A DNA stretch of 59,935 nt from Pseudocalidococcus azoricus BACA0444 (lineage in GTDB: Bacteria > Cyanobacteriota > Cyanobacteriia > Thermosynechococcales > Thermosynechococcaceae), in contig NZ_JAVMIP010000011.1 in assembly GCF_031729055.1 (NCBI RefSeq), forward strand, positions 1 to 59,935. Direction: 5' to 3'. The notes under the pieces are model-generated. The model saw nothing but the letters and a program-made list of their open reading frames with translations, searched no databases and was not told where the DNA came from. A program made the translations under genes and the position numbers. This document shows, one piece after another, positions 18,374 through 28,837 of this stretch. Each line of letters starts with the position of its first letter. Position 1 is the stretch's first letter.

Positions 18374-19750
18374 TTAACGCCTGGGTTGTCGGAAATTAGC
18401 TGGCTGTTCAATGAGGGTTGGAGTTGTGCAGGCCTGGATCAGTCCATTGATGCCACCTGTAATCACCCGCATCGGCACACCCAAGGATTGTTCTAACACC
18501 TCTAATGGCATATCGTCTAAAAACACTGCCTGGTCAGCCTTTAGCATCACACCGGGAATTAAAACCCCATCCCCTAAATCCAAATGTTGTAAGCCTTGTT
18601 CTAAATCCTGGCCGGTTAATAGGCCGGTTACGGTCATGGCCTGGCCCCAATAGTTACTGTTAAGGGCCACCATATTTAAGCTCAACCCGGCAATTTGATT
18701 CAAACGTGTACAGATGGGCCTAAATGCTTTTTCCACGGTATTCCCGACTACCCAAGTTAAGGAGCGGGGAATGTCTAGGACAGTGGGTAAGGTTGGCTCC
18801 ATCTGTTGAAATTCATCTAAAAATAAACGAATTGAACCGACCCCATTACTCAGTTGTGGATAGTCTGCATAGTGACTTTCGGGGGGTAAATCTTGACCAG
18901 CGATTAAAAACCACTCATCCGCTAACCAGGCCAGGGGACTGCCAACTTTTTTTTGAAACTGGGCCTGTAATGCTTGCACTTGACTAATCACAGTTTGAGC
19001 GATGGCCGGGGTAACAGGAGTCAGTTCGTCCTCCTCTGGACGAAATCGAGTTAAGCCCAGGGGAACCACCGCAATGGAAGCCACCGCTGGCCAAGGGAGT
19101 TGATGAAATTGAGCTAAATCCTGCAAGGTTTGAGTTAAATGGTCGCCATCGTTCAGGCCTGGACAAACCACCACTTGGGCATGAATTTGTAACCCTTGCT
19201 CCTGAAACCAGGCCAGATGTTCAAGAATTTTACCGGCCCGTGGGTTTTTGAGCAGGCGAATCCGCACCTCTGGCTCTGTAGCATGAACGGAAACATATAA
19301 GGGTGACAGGCGTAAACGGGCAATTCGCTCCCACTCGGCCGGGGTTAAGTTGGTCAGGGTTAAATAACTGCCATATAAAAAACTGAGGCGATAGTCATCA
19401 TCTTTGGCGTAGAGACTGGCCCGTTTGCCGGGGGGTTGCTGATCAATAAAACAAAAGGGGCAGCGATTATTACACTGGATCAGCCCATCAAATAAAGCCG
19501 TGGTGAACTCCAGGCCCAGGTCAGCGTCATAGTCTTTTTCAATTTCGACATGGTGGGTTTTTCCCCGCTGATCCAAAACTTCTAGCTCCAGAACTTCATC
19601 GGCACATAAAAACCGATAATCAATCAAATCCCGCGGCCGTTCTCCGTTAATCGCTACTAGGGCATCTCCTGGCTCAAAGCCAATCTCAGCGGCAATGGAA
19701 TCTGGGAGAACCCCACTAATCAGGGCAGGTTGAATCGTCGCGTGACTCAT
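18374..19750 (-). CDS. DUF512/TIGR03279-type radical SAM protein with PDZ-like N-terminus
   Basis: 458 residues. The N-terminal ~70 residues (SGVLPDSIAAEIGFEPGD, LVAINGERPRDLIDY) form a PDZ-like domain. The cluster-binding motif C93-xxx-C97-xx-C100 in CNNRCPFCFIDQQP marks a radical SAM core, and the C-terminal half is the DUF512 region (VVGNTVEKAFRP, TVTGLLTGQDL). The family is conserved in cyanobacteria; its substrate is unknown to me. It heads a minus-strand run of three genes and is divergent from the histidine kinase across a 277-base gap that should hold both promoters. Confidence 0.85.
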   Translation of the reverse strand: MSHATIQPALISGVLPDSIAAEIGFEPGDALVAINGERPRDLIDYRFLCADEVLELEVLDQRGKTHHVEIEKDYDADLGLEFTTALFDGLIQCNNRCPFCFIDQQPPGKRASLYAKDDDYRLSFLYGSYLTLTNLTPAEWERIARLRLSPLYVSVHATEPEVRIRLLKNPRAGKILEHLAWFQEQGLQIHAQVVVCPGLNDGDHLTQTLQDLAQFHQLPWPAVASIAVVPLGLTRFRPEEDELTPVTPAIAQTVISQVQALQAQFQKKVGSPLAWLADEWFLIAGQDLPPESHYADYPQLSNGVGSIRLFLDEFQQMEPTLPTVLDIPRSLTWVVGNTVEKAFRPICTRLNQIAGLSLNMVALNSNYWGQAMTVTGLLTGQDLEQGLQHLDLGDGVLIPGVMLKADQAVFLDDMPLEVLEQSLGVPMRVITGGINGLIQACTTPTLIEQPANFRQPRR

Positions 19751-20027
19751 GGCTAGTTGTAGAGCGTTGCTCGTGGATGGAGGGGATGGTCTAGGCTATT
19801 TTCAATCCTAGAGAAACTAGAAACTGGGTTGGGCCAAGGTGGCGTAGAAACAAGATCAAGGTTTATCCCTGATTTTAATGGGGAAGAACAATCATCGGAC
19901 TGAAATCTAGTTGGAATCCCCCGGATTTGAGCCGTAGGCCTGAGAAATTCAGCGCATAATAGGAAAAGATACTATCGTCAGCATTGATAAAATTCACGTT
20001 TTTGTTTAGTAGTAGCTGTTTGCTCCC

Positions 20028-22397
20028 ATGACTAGGATCACCCTGGGTGCATTTCTCAAGCTTGTCCCGACCTACAGAGCCTCCATGGGGGTGGCGGATT
20101 GGTTAGGGCATTGGTCAGCGGATCAGACCAGGGAGGGGGCGGTGATGCTACTGGATCACTTAGGGTGTCCCCAGGCCGTGGTCAATGGTTGGGCCATTGC
20201 CGCGCAGGTACAAGTCGATCCGAAACTGAAGTCTAAAACCCTAGACTGTGAACAGTTCCAGGCCTGGGCGTTACCGATGATTACCGTCCGGGCCGATTTA
20301 GCTGTGGAAGAGTGGCTCGAAACTCCAACCCTGCCAGACTTGGTGGCCTTGGTGGGTTTGAATGGCCAGTACTTGGGTCTATTGGATTTAGGGGCTTTAG
20401 TACGATATTGCCTATTCGCAGAGGTCAGTTGGCAGGGCGGTGACGGGAGTGAAATTCCCCCAGAGTTGCTGCGGGCCTGGGAGGCGTTGGCTTGGCCAGT
20501 CTTAATTCAAACAGGGGAAGGGGAGGCCATTTGGCAAAACTCGGCCTGGCAAACTCAACTGGGGCCTGGGGGCATTGCCTTGAACGTAGATCGGCAGGGG
20601 AGCCGGCCTGGGTTGAACCTCAATGCGACCTATGGCAGCCGCTGGCAGTTCTATCCCTTGCCCCTCAGTAGTCATCATGGGATCTTAGCCTCGACTCACA
20701 TCTTAAAAACCCAGCCAGAACTCTTACCTGCCTTATGTCTAACGGGCCTGGGGCAGTCGCTGGTGAATAGTCTTGAGATCGCCACCGCCGCCTCTGTCAC
20801 CCTTTGGCTAGTCCTCGGCCTGGAAATTCCCCACCTAGAACCCTGGACAGAGGAACTAAATGCCAACCTGACCGCCCTGCGGCAACGTTATCAATACCAA
20901 CAAAAGTTTTTATCTGCCCTCAATCACGAGCTAAAAAACCCAGTCACTAGCCTCCTCAGCCTGACCCAACTGCTACTGCAATCTGATCCAGAGCATGGGG
21001 AGTTGCGCCAACAGGATTGCCTAGCATTGATGGAGCGGGCCAGTCGTCAACTGAGTTTTTTGCTGAATCAGTGGTTAGAGTTAACGGAGGCGGCCCAAGG
21101 GAATGTGGATTTAACCTGGGAACCCCTAGCTTTACGGCTCCTTGTTCACCAGGCCCAGGAATGGCTGATTCAACAGTTACCCAGTTTTGGCGGTGGCTTA
21201 ACGGCTGCGGAACTTGGCCAACGTTTTGAGCACTTTCACATAGAAATACCCCCTGGCTTGACCCATCTTTCTGGGGATCGGTTACGACTGCGGCAGAGTT
21301 GTGGCTATCTCTTGATGGTGTTGGCTGGTCTGGGGCAAGGGAATTTAGACAGTCCACAGGGGGAGGATTGGGGCTGCCGGGTCAAACAATGGCCGGGCTG
21401 GCAAGAGTTGCAGTTTTGGCAAACCGGTCGGGGGATTCCGATCACGGAACAATGTCACTTACTCGATGCAATGCCTGAGGCAGGGACATCGGGGGCCGGG
21501 GTTGGCCTGGGGATCATCTTATCCCGACAATTCATTCGCCTCCACGGGGGAGAACTATCCTTTTGGGCTAAAGATGGGGCTGCTGGGGCTGGCCTGGAAT
21601 TTAGTCTCTTGTTTCCGGTCAATTTGGAGCATCAGGGGCAGTTGATTTTGCTCTATGGCCATGACCCGGCCTGGCTGCGACAACTCTCAGATTATTGGGC
21701 GGGCCTGGGTTATGCAACGGCTATTGCTCGGCAAGATTTAGAACTTCTGGATAAAAGTCGCCAACTCCGACCCCAGGCCATTGTTTTGGAACCCCAACTC
21801 TATCAGTCCGGTGGGCAACATCTCTTCTTAGCCAGCCTGCGGAATCTTTTAACCGCAATGGCGGAAACTGCCAAAATCCCCTTAATTTCTTGGAGTCAAG
21901 GGAGCGTCCCAGAACCCCATCCCGGTGTGTATCTCCTCACTGAACCAGAAGATTTGTCTGGATTAGCCGCCTTGATTAACCAACTGGCGACGGTAAAATT
22001 TCCGAGCAGTTCCCCTCCGCTCACCCCGGTTAAATCCTTACCCGTGAAGACCTCAGCACCAACAACGGTCTTAACTGTTTTGCGTCTGGGGGCGACCCAT
22101 GCCTTTACGCCTCAACTCCACCGATTTCTAGAGGCAACGGATCTGGAACAAGGGCAACTTTTAGCTGAAATTTGGCAGCCGGATATTTTACTTTGGGACT
22201 TACCCCTCCCAACAGGCCTGAACGAACTGACAACCTTACCGGACTATCCCCTGTTATCCCGTTTACCCTTAGTCACCTTGGATGAGCAAATCACGCGCCA
22301 AGCCTATCAAATTCCCGGTGTGGCGGTTTATCCCTGTTTAGATGTGGCGTTGCTGGGGCAGGTGATTGAGCGGGCCTGGAGACATTCGATAATCTGA
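20028..22397 (+). CDS. Histidine-kinase-like protein with degenerate ATPase and receiver-like tail
   Basis: 789 residues. Residues 1-160 resemble a pair of degraded CBS or sensory domains. The dimerisation and phosphoacceptor region is intact, with H300 in [18 protein letters not shown]. The ATPase part looks degraded: the N-box asparagines are missing in [18 protein letters not shown], and the G1 motif reads QTGRGIP with Gln where Asp is normal. The G2 region [18 protein letters not shown] is kept. Residues about 538-789 look like two receiver-type folds without clear phosphoacceptor acids. It could be a pseudokinase or a phosphotransfer scaffold. The last 70 bases overlap the convergent ccs1 gene. 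Confidence 0.72.
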   Translation: MTRITLGAFLKLVPTYRASMGVADWLGHWSADQTREGAVMLLDHLGCPQAVVNGWAIAAQVQVDPKLKSKTLDCEQFQAWALPMITVRADLAVEEWLETPTLPDLVALVGLNGQYLGLLDLGALVRYCLFAEVSWQGGDGSEIPPELLRAWEALAWPVLIQTGEGEAIWQNSAWQTQLGPGGIALNVDRQGSRPGLNLNATYGSRWQFYPLPLSSHHGILASTHILKTQPELLPALCLTGLGQSLVNSLEIATAASVTLWLVLGLEIPHLEPWTEELNANLTALRQRYQYQQKFLSALNHELKNPVTSLLSLTQLLLQSDPEHGELRQQDCLALMERASRQLSFLLNQWLELTEAAQGNVDLTWEPLALRLLVHQAQEWLIQQLPSFGGGLTAAELGQRFEHFHIEIPPGLTHLSGDRLRLRQSCGYLLMVLAGLGQGNLDSPQGEDWGCRVKQWPGWQELQFWQTGRGIPITEQCHLLDAMPEAGTSGAGVGLGIILSRQFIRLHGGELSFWAKDGAAGAGLEFSLLFPVNLEHQGQLILLYGHDPAWLRQLSDYWAGLGYATAIARQDLELLDKSRQLRPQAIVLEPQLYQSGGQHLFLASLRNLLTAMAETAKIPLISWSQGSVPEPHPGVYLLTEPEDLSGLAALINQLATVKFPSSSPPLTPVKSLPVKTSAPTTVLTVLRLGATHAFTPQLHRFLEATDLEQGQLLAEIWQPDILLWDLPLPTGLNELTTLPDYPLLSRLPLVTLDEQITRQAYQIPGVAVYPCLDVALLGQVIERAWRHSII
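20171..20824. repeat. Cluster of the iterated palindrome CCAGGCC/GGCCTGG (representative)
   Basis: Eight sites occur in 654 bases: 20171, 20258 (the full 10-mer CCAGGCCTGG), 20474, 20543, 20563, 20605, 20745 and 20818. The same 7-mer recurs across nearly the whole window. I located at least 13 exact full palindromes: 5589, 7407, 10623, 16287, 20258, 23669, 27841, 39307, 40114, 42876, 49445, 51830 and 53764. Chance expectation for a 10-mer in 60 kb is well below one. It occurs in all reading frames and also between genes (10623). It combines a central GGCC with two overlapping CCWGG sites. Confidence 0.9.
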
Positions 22398-23719
22398 CAG
22401 AGTTCCTGCTCAAAGGTAATTTGGGCCCGATTGGTGCGCCCGCCGAAATACAGGGTTTCCCCTTGGACCAGGCCCCAGGTTTGAGAATGGGAGACGTAAC
22501 TCATGATCACCCCCGCCATCAAGAGGGCAAACCCCAAATAGAACAGAGGAATCCCCGGATCCGCTTTAATTTGTAAGCCCGTACTACCCAGAATTTCCTC
22601 AATAGTCAAGGTCACGCCATTAATTTCTTGACTAACCCCGGCTCGTAAGCTGGTCAGGAATTTACCATCGGTGTCATAAACCAGCAGAGTTCCCTGTAAA
22701 TCTCGGGCAATTAAGGAAATTCCAGCACTCAAATCAGTCTTGGTCGGAATCCAAGTGCCCCAAAGCCGCCCTTTGCCCCCCGTATCCAGTTGAGCCATGG
22801 GAAGTTGTAAGACGGGGCTTTGGTTAATCCGAAACCGCACGCCGCCAATTGACCAATCGGCCTGGTAAAGGCTGACACCGTGATATTTTAGGGGTTGGTT
22901 GACATGAATCGTATCCCGCTTAACTTCTGCGCCCTGCTGATCGAGAACCGACAAATCGGAATAAAACTGATCAATTTCCCCAGCAGTATCGTAGTTAATC
23001 CAAAAGCGATTTACCCGGACTGACCAATCTTGAGGCGCATGGGAAAAGGGCCCGGCCTGGATCAGATGGGCAATGTTAAATGTATTCCCGCTGAGGATTA
23101 ACTCCTGAGCCATAAATCCAGTCAAGGAGCCGACAATTCCCCCCAACAGGATCAAAATCATACTGGCATGGACAATAATCGGCCCAATCCGTCCGGCTAG
23201 GCCCTTGCGTGCATAGAGACGATCATCGGCCTGGAACACCTTATAGCCCTTGGTGGCCAATATTTCCCCAATATCCCTTAGCTCAACTCCAGACAGTTCC
23301 GTACTTAAAGCTAGTTTTTGAAATTGCCGGGGCTGATCATAATATTTCCACCGTCTAGCGGCAGTAAGGGCTGGAAATTGGCGAGTAAAGGTACAGGCAG
23401 TTAAACTCGTCCCAAACAAAACCAGCAGGGCTAAATACCACCAGGTTTGATAGACGCGATCCAAGCCCAGAAATAAGAGGCGTTTTCCCGTTAAAAAACC
23501 AAAGAGGGCTGGACTTTCGGGATAGTTAGCAAAATAAAATTCCGGGGCCTGGCCCTGTTCGATCACAGTTCCGGCAATACTCAGCAGGGCAATCACCAAC
23601 AGCAGGACAATCGCCAAGCGCAAATCGGCCAGCATCGGGAGAATGTCTTTTTTCCAGAGCTTGACCAACCAGGCCTGGGCGAGATGAAATTGATTGATTG
23701 ATTGATTTTGTGCATCCAT
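22328..23719 (-). CDS. ccs1: Cytochrome c biogenesis protein Ccs1/CcsB (ResB family)
   Basis: 463 residues from the ATG at 23719; an upstream in-frame start at 23749 adds ten atypical residues. Ccs1 works with CcsA to carry haem across the thylakoid membrane and attach it to c-type cytochromes (system II). Seen: N-terminal membrane segments ([39 protein letters not shown]), then [20 protein letters not shown], a large lumenal domain ([20 protein letters not shown]), and a last membrane segment with [19 protein letters not shown]. No ccsA is nearby. The 3' end overlaps the histidine-kinase-like gene by 70 bases. Confidence 0.9.
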   Translation of the reverse strand: MDAQNQSINQFHLAQAWLVKLWKKDILPMLADLRLAIVLLLVIALLSIAGTVIEQGQAPEFYFANYPESPALFGFLTGKRLLFLGLDRVYQTWWYLALLVLFGTSLTACTFTRQFPALTAARRWKYYDQPRQFQKLALSTELSGVELRDIGEILATKGYKVFQADDRLYARKGLAGRIGPIIVHASMILILLGGIVGSLTGFMAQELILSGNTFNIAHLIQAGPFSHAPQDWSVRVNRFWINYDTAGEIDQFYSDLSVLDQQGAEVKRDTIHVNQPLKYHGVSLYQADWSIGGVRFRINQSPVLQLPMAQLDTGGKGRLWGTWIPTKTDLSAGISLIARDLQGTLLVYDTDGKFLTSLRAGVSQEINGVTLTIEEILGSTGLQIKADPGIPLFYLGFALLMAGVIMSYVSHSQTWGLVQGETLYFGGRTNRAQITFEQELCQIIECLQARSITCPSNATSKQG

Positions 23720-23806
23720 AATCTTAATTATCGGGCCTGATTTCGGCAATTTTCACGGTGGGAGGTTCTGGCACTGTTAGCGCAGATGGGAATGACCAAA
23801 TGCCAA

Positions 23807-24517
23807 TCAGTCAGTGGGATTTCTAAAAATCGTGAAGGACATATACCCGGTATCCATCAAAATATGTTCATAAATTCCCTCAGCAATAATTTCATCTGTA
23901 ACTTTTTTGATCGGTGAGTTATTAATTCCTTGGGCATCATACCAACCATAGTAATCATGGAGAATAAAATAGCCACCGGGCCTGAGTATCCACGGCACAT
24001 AGTTATAAACATCTTCCTTACACCCCTCGTAACTGTGATCACCATCAATAAAAATCAAATCTACAGTTTCATTAATGGTGACTTGATCGGAGCGGGTGTT
24101 GATAAGTTCTACATAACTTGAAAGATTGGCTTTAGTGATTAATTCAGTTGCTTCTGTTGTTGGAAATGGATCAATTGAATATAATTTCCGAGTCTGAGGT
24201 TTTTCCAGTTCAGGATAGTTTATATCCGGTCGTTGTTTATGTTGCTGCGGCTCTTGCCAACCAATATCTAAGAACTTTAAGGCACTGGCCAAACAGAGGG
24301 TAGAAAATCCCTTAAACCGGCCAATTTCCACAATCCGATTTGCTTTGATACTGACTGCTAAGGAAAATAAACTCATGCCCAAACCAAATTCTGATCCCCC
24401 CGCTGATAGGGCTGAACGCATCAAACCAAAGAAATCACCAAAGTACCCATCCATGGCCTGGAAGTTTTCGGGTAAATGTTCGGTGGACATCAACTGTTCA
24501 ACACTTTTATTAGTCAT
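23807..24517 (-). CDS. Class I SAM-dependent methyltransferase (Methyltransf_24 type)
   Basis: 236 residues. The SAM-binding region is IVEIGRFKGFSTLCLASAL (about residues 58-76). A metal-binding-type motif VDLIFIDGDHSYEGCKEDV (about 151-169) and RPGGYFILHDYYGW follow, as in small-molecule O-methyltransferases of macrolide, cephalosporin or sugar pathways. The acceptor is unknown. The ATG overlaps the end of a HicB-like remnant upstream. The gene is less rich in the GGCCTGG motif than its neighbours and more AT-rich, so it may be recently acquired. Confidence 0.75.
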   Translation of the reverse strand: MTNKSVEQLMSTEHLPENFQAMDGYFGDFFGLMRSALSAGGSEFGLGMSLFSLAVSIKANRIVEIGRFKGFSTLCLASALKFLDIGWQEPQQHKQRPDINYPELEKPQTRKLYSIDPFPTTEATELITKANLSSYVELINTRSDQVTINETVDLIFIDGDHSYEGCKEDVYNYVPWILRPGGYFILHDYYGWYDAQGINNSPIKKVTDEIIAEGIYEHILMDTGYMSFTIFRNPTD

Positions 24518-24692
24518 TATTTTTAAAAAAATGACATTTCACTGCATCTTTAACCATCATTTTCAGCGTTTCCAAATCATTAGCTTGGGTGAAGATCGAC
24601 TCTCCTACGGCACAGGCAACATAGCCACCTTCAATATCTTCCTCAACAACGAAAATATTTTCTTGAACCTTGCGAGAGGGTAGAATTGTTTT
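24510..24692 (-). pseudogene. HicB-like antitoxin remnant
   Basis: An open frame of 60 codons between two stops without an ATG. It reads VQENIFVVEEDIEGGYVACA, then VGESIFTQANDLETLKMM and VKDAVKCHF, the core of solitary HicB-family proteins (partial RNase-H-like fold, normally about 70 residues). The expected N-terminal start is replaced by TILPSRK after an in-frame stop at 24693-24695. The expected C-terminal basic tail is lost: the frame ends FFKNND at a TAA that overlaps the ATG of the methyltransferase. Both ends are therefore damaged. No HicA toxin is seen. It is too short and startless to be picked up as a normal gene. Confidence 0.65.
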
Positions 24693-24779
24693 TCAGATGT
24701 CATGATGTTTAAACCTATTGAATCGGACAAAACAAAGGCCTTATTCTTTTGATTCAGCTTGTATCCTTATAAGCATAAA

Positions 24780-27290
24780 TTAACTGCTGGACAAAATTTG
24801 GCTAATCACTTCCTCCGGCTCCATTGAGACAACTTGAACACTGCTGCTATTCCGGCCACAGGGAATTTGATCAATGGTCATTCGCCGCCACCGCTCCCGA
24901 TTCGTGACCAGGCCCACCTCAGGCACTTCTGCACCAATTGGGGGGGAAACCGCCACCAGACCTGCTAAATAATCTTGAGGATTGGTAAACTTAAGGGTCA
25001 TTGTTCCCAGTTGTCCCAGTTGGATTGGCCGCACCTCATTCAAGGAAATTTGTTTGGCATACCCTTGGGCTGTTACCAGCAGCAGATTAGTTGTCTCTGA
25101 AGTGGCAATTGCGCCAATAATTCGCTCCTGAGTGCCCAACTTAAAGGCCGCAATCCCGGCACTGGCCCGATTCATGATCGGTATGGTTTCCCCTTGAAAG
25201 CGTAAAATTCGACTGGTAGAGGTGGCGACAATGAGGGTTTGGGTTGGCAGCATCGGAATTACCCAGGCCAAGGCATCATCGTCTTTTAATTTGATTAACT
25301 GCAATGCCCGTTGATTCATGCTAGTAAGTTCGGTGGCTGGAATTCGCTTGACCCTGGCCTGGTGGGTAATCAGGACAAAATCAGGGTAATTTTCCGGGGC
25401 ATCGGTGGCTGGCTCTAACCAAACTTGAAGGAGTTGTTCCCCTTGGGCTGAGGTGGGTAAGAGGGTTTGCAGCGGTTGACCTTTTTGGTTGCGCTCAGTG
25501 AGGGGAATTTGGGCCACGGGAACACTATAGGCTTTGCCATTGCTGCCAACTAAATAAAGGGTGTTTTGACGTTGACTGGGGGCCTGGAACATTGGATAGT
25601 CTTTTTTGGCCTCTTGCCATTGCTCCTTGGCCTGGGGGGGAATCACAAAACTATTCCGGGCCAGGGAGGTTAAACAGCGGCCATAGCCTTTTTGACTCAC
25701 TTCCACCATGACGGGCAGATCGGGATTGATGTCAATTTCTGCGGTGGTTAGGGTTGGCAGGCTTGGCACATCAGTCAGTATCTGCGTCCGGCGGGGATCT
25801 GCAAATTGCCGTTTGAGGTGGCGCAGTTCTTTTTTCAGGGCTTTGAGGAGTTCATGGCGGCTACCAAGGAGGGTTTGCAATTCCTGGATGCGCTGGCTAA
25901 GGTCTTGAAATTCCCGTTCTAAATTCTCCCGTTCCAGGCCAGTTAAGCGTCTCAAGGGCATCGCTAAAATCGCATCGGCTTGACGGTCGCTTAAGTCAAA
26001 TTCCTCTTGAAGGTTAATTTTTGCAGTGGGGCCATCGGGGGCCTGGCGGAGGAGATCAATCAACCGATCCAAGCCATTCAAGCCCGCCAATAAACCCTCA
26101 ACAATATGACTGCGGGCCTGGGCCTGATCCAGTTCGTGTTGATAGCGGCGGCTAAGGGTTTCTTCCCGAAATTTCAGAAATTCTTGTAATAATTCTACCA
26201 GCGAAAGTTGCCGGGGTTGACCGTTGACGATGGCCAGGAGAATCACACCAAAATTACTTTGTAGGGCCGTTTGCCGATATAACTGCTCAAGGACTTTTTG
26301 AGGATGCCCTTCCCGTTTCAGTTCAATTACCACCCGCATTCCGTCCCGATCACTTTCGTCCCGCAGATCGGCAATGCCCTCTAAACGCCCTTGGTTACTC
26401 AGATCGGCAATTTTTTCAATCCAGGCCGCCTTATTGACTTGAAAGGGGAGTTCGGTCACGATAATCGCACTGCGCCGTAGAGCCTTGCTCGTTCGTAGAT
26501 GCCGCCCCCGGCCGGGTTGAATTTCCTCAATTTGAGCTACCCCCCGCATCGTGACTAGGCCGCGCCCCGTTTCATAGGCCTGGATAATTCCTTTCGTATC
26601 AATAATCTGCCCGCCGGTGGGAAAGTCAGGGCCGGGGAGATGCTGCATCAGATCTGGTAAAGAAATCTCGGGCCGGTCAATCAGAGCAATCAGGGCATCC
26701 ACCACTTCATTCAGGTTATGGGGCGGAATATTTGTTGCCATTCCCACCGCGATGCCTGAAGAGCCATTCAAGAGCAAAATCGGTAACTGGGCCGGGAGGA
26801 CAAGGGGTTCCTGTTGGGAATTGTCAAAGTTGGGGGCAAAATCCACGGTTGCCAGGCCCACTTCCGTCAACATGGCCGTATTGGCAATGGGGGCTAACCG
26901 AGTTTCTGTGTAACGCATGGCCGCGGGCGGGTCATCATCAACAGAGCCAAAATTGCCATGGCCGTCTAAGAGGGGATAGCGACTACTAAAGGTTTGGACC
27001 AACCGCACCAGGGCATCGTAAACCGACTGATCACCGTGGGGATGATATTTACCGAGCACGTCCCCAACAACACGGGCACATTTGCGATAGGGCCGATCCG
27101 GTGTTAAGCCCAACTCATACATGGCATATAAAATTCGCCGATGCACTGGTTTTAGCCCGTCCCGCACATCCGGTAAAGCCCGCCCGATAATCACACTCAT
27201 GGCGTATTCAAGGTAGGACTGTTGCATTTCGGTGTGCAAAGCCGTCGGGATAATATTACCCTCGCTTAATAAATTGAGTTGCTCTGCCAT
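24780..27290 (-). CDS. Type IIA DNA topoisomerase subunit A (ParC/GyrA)
   Basis: 836 residues from the ATG at 27290, with AAGGA upstream; a TTG at 27299 is possible. Cuts and rejoins double-stranded DNA together with a GyrB/ParE subunit. Seen: [19 protein letters not shown], the quinolone-determining region [18 protein letters not shown], and the catalytic Tyr in [13 protein letters not shown] (about residue 128). A long coiled coil follows at about 390-480, then a beta-pinwheel domain. I do not find a GyrA box (QRRGGKG-like) at the start of the pinwheel, where [15 protein letters not shown] is present instead. This fits a ParC-like decatenase or the divergent second GyrA paralogue of cyanobacteria, rather than the supercoiling gyrase. 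Confidence 0.85.
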   Translation of the reverse strand: MAEQLNLLSEGNIIPTALHTEMQQSYLEYAMSVIIGRALPDVRDGLKPVHRRILYAMYELGLTPDRPYRKCARVVGDVLGKYHPHGDQSVYDALVRLVQTFSSRYPLLDGHGNFGSVDDDPPAAMRYTETRLAPIANTAMLTEVGLATVDFAPNFDNSQQEPLVLPAQLPILLLNGSSGIAVGMATNIPPHNLNEVVDALIALIDRPEISLPDLMQHLPGPDFPTGGQIIDTKGIIQAYETGRGLVTMRGVAQIEEIQPGRGRHLRTSKALRRSAIIVTELPFQVNKAAWIEKIADLSNQGRLEGIADLRDESDRDGMRVVIELKREGHPQKVLEQLYRQTALQSNFGVILLAIVNGQPRQLSLVELLQEFLKFREETLSRRYQHELDQAQARSHIVEGLLAGLNGLDRLIDLLRQAPDGPTAKINLQEEFDLSDRQADAILAMPLRRLTGLERENLEREFQDLSQRIQELQTLLGSRHELLKALKKELRHLKRQFADPRRTQILTDVPSLPTLTTAEIDINPDLPVMVEVSQKGYGRCLTSLARNSFVIPPQAKEQWQEAKKDYPMFQAPSQRQNTLYLVGSNGKAYSVPVAQIPLTERNQKGQPLQTLLPTSAQGEQLLQVWLEPATDAPENYPDFVLITHQARVKRIPATELTSMNQRALQLIKLKDDDALAWVIPMLPTQTLIVATSTSRILRFQGETIPIMNRASAGIAAFKLGTQERIIGAIATSETTNLLLVTAQGYAKQISLNEVRPIQLGQLGTMTLKFTNPQDYLAGLVAVSPPIGAEVPEVGLVTNRERWRRMTIDQIPCGRNSSSVQVVSMEPEEVISQILSSS

Positions 27291-27393
27291 GAACGCCAAT
27301 CCTTTTACCAGGTCTAAACATCGTTACAGTAATCGGCTCTGGTCTCTAGGCGCAAGTTGGCCTGGATTTACCACACTCAATCTTGCCCAAAGC

Positions 27394-27793
27394 TCATGAA
27401 ATCCGAGAGCCAGATTTGGTCATATTGTAGGCTTCATGGGATAAAACTTCCTTGGGAGCAATGTCGTTACCTGTATCTTGACAAATCATCCGGTAGTGAT
27501 GGGTGATGGGAATACTGATGATGTTGCGATTATAGCTGAGGCGTTTACCTCCAAATTCCAGATAACTAGCCCCCTGATCTAATCGAGTGATAATGTGCGG
27601 GCCTTGATCACAATCGGCTTGGGAAATCCACTACATCCTCAGCAAATGTCGCTAACCAGGCCTGCTTTTCTTCTTTTTTAATCCCTAATTCGGCTAAATG
27701 CTGTTGACGTTGGATATCCCTCTGCTGACAAAGATGACAGGATTGGCTAAAGCCTTTGTGACCACAGGGGAATACCTTTTTCCGTTTGGGCAT
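27394..27793 (-). pseudogene. Small zinc-binding cyanobacterial protein gene, broken by frameshift
   Basis: From the ATG at 27793 the first frame encodes MPKRKKVFPCGHKGFSQSCH with cysteines and a histidine spaced as a zinc site (C10, H12, C19, C22). It ends prematurely at 27608 after AEDVVDFPSRL. The rest of the expected protein is present downstream in another frame: TRLDQGASYLEFGGKRLSYN, then IISIPITHHYRMICQD and APKEVLSHEAYN, ending at 27394. Between them, KPIVIKARTL is readable in the third frame, so two single-base losses near 27620 and 27595 would explain it. This matches, from memory, a cyanobacterial zinc-binding family (DUF7682). A sequencing error is the alternative. Confidence 0.65.
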
Positions 27794-27869
27794 CAGGAGT
27801 CTGCCTTTTCCATCGGGACGAGGAGCAACTGGTTTCCACTCCAGGCCTGGCATGGGAGAAAATGAAGCT

Positions 27870-28349
27870 ATGAAGCAGAAAAATATTTGGTTTTGGCTGG
27901 TGGCCTGGCTGGGGATTCTGACGGATCGCCTCTCGAAATGGTGGGTGATCACTGTGTTTGATCTAACCAGTCCGCCCGAATCTATCCCAATTTGGCCAGG
28001 AATATTTCATTTTACCTATGTGACTAACTCCGGGGCCGCCTTTAGTCTCTTTGCCAATGGCAGTGGTTGGTTGCGCTGGTTGTCTTTGGGGGTCAGCCTG
28101 GGCCTGGTTGCCTATGGAATTTGGGGGCCGCGCTTAGGGCGTTGGGAGCAGTTCGGATATGGGTTTCTCTTGGCTGGGGCCTTGGGCAATGGGGTGGATC
28201 GGCTCTTAACGGGGGAAGTCGTTGATTTTTTAGATTTCCGGCTGATTCGGTTTCCCATTTTTAATCTGGCAGATGTTTGGATTAACCTTGGTGTGGCCTG
28301 TTTGTTGATTGGCATCTGGCGAGCTTCCCAGCCCCGGGCCCATCCCTAG
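27870..28349 (+). CDS. lspA: Lipoprotein signal peptidase II
   Basis: 159 residues from the ATG at 27870, preceded by GGAG; an earlier in-frame ATG at 27786 would add residues unlike the family. LspA cleaves the signal peptide of diacylglyceryl-modified lipoproteins in the cytoplasmic membrane. Four hydrophobic segments are visible. The two catalytic aspartates lie in GALGNGVDRLLTGEVVDF and IFNLADVWINLG, with FHFTYVTNSGAAFSLF as the other conserved block. The start region faces the broken zinc-binding gene, and the stop overlaps the small convergent membrane protein gene by 4 bases. Confidence 0.93.
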   Translation: MKQKNIWFWLVAWLGILTDRLSKWWVITVFDLTSPPESIPIWPGIFHFTYVTNSGAAFSLFANGSGWLRWLSLGVSLGLVAYGIWGPRLGRWEQFGYGFLLAGALGNGVDRLLTGEVVDFLDFRLIRFPIFNLADVWINLGVACLLIGIWRASQPRAHP

Positions 28350-28594
28350 GAATTGTTTTTGTTCAGGAAAGACCCCTTGATCTGTTGCCAATTGATCTTA
28401 GGTAAAAAGTAAATCAAGAATGCCACCTGAGCCGTAAAAACCCAGCCATAGTAGCGAAAAATGAGATTAAAATCCCACTGGGCTTCGTAACTGAGACTGG
28501 CAATAGTCCACAGGAAAATAATCCCAGGCAGGGTCAGCCGCTTCAATAGTTTGGCGGGATTGCGGCTAATGGAGCTAAGGGGTTTGACGTTCAT
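28346..28594 (-). CDS. Small two-helix membrane protein of unknown function
   Basis: 82 residues. A basic N-terminus (SRNPAKLLKRL) precedes a hydrophobic helix (LTLPGIIFLWTIASLSY), a short loop, and a second helix (YYGWVFTAQVAFLIYFLP), ending in a charged tail. It overlaps the lspA stop by 4 bases. Codon use and the clean membrane topology support a real gene, but I do not recognise the family. Confidence 0.55.
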   Translation of the reverse strand: MNVKPLSSISRNPAKLLKRLTLPGIIFLWTIASLSYEAQWDFNLIFRYYGWVFTAQVAFLIYFLPKINWQQIKGSFLNKNNS

Positions 28595-28837
28595 GGAGCT
28601 AAGTTCCTTCCTGAGAATTACACCGTTGTGAGCGTGAATGTTGCCTAAATGGACTCAGTCAAGAAACATTTGGAAATCGTGAACTGAGAATTTCCTGGGT
28701 ATTAAGGGAAGCAAGAACCGCTATTGTTGTTGATTGTAGCAAGGCAGAATTTCTGGGAACCCCGGCCCGTTTTTTTGTCATGGTTAGTAACAATCTCCCT
28801 TGCATGACTCACCCCCAAGGAATTTAACCGCCGTCCT

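Noticed and set aside
24345..24683. 112-codon plus-strand frame across the methyltransferase start
   Set aside because: It lies opposite the methyltransferase and the HicB-like remnant, which explain the sequence better.
28600..28830. Open plus-strand reading in the gap before devC (RTAIVVDCSKAEFLGTPARF)
   Set aside because: It has no start or ribosome site and no family resemblance. Most likely chance, so not listed as a gene.
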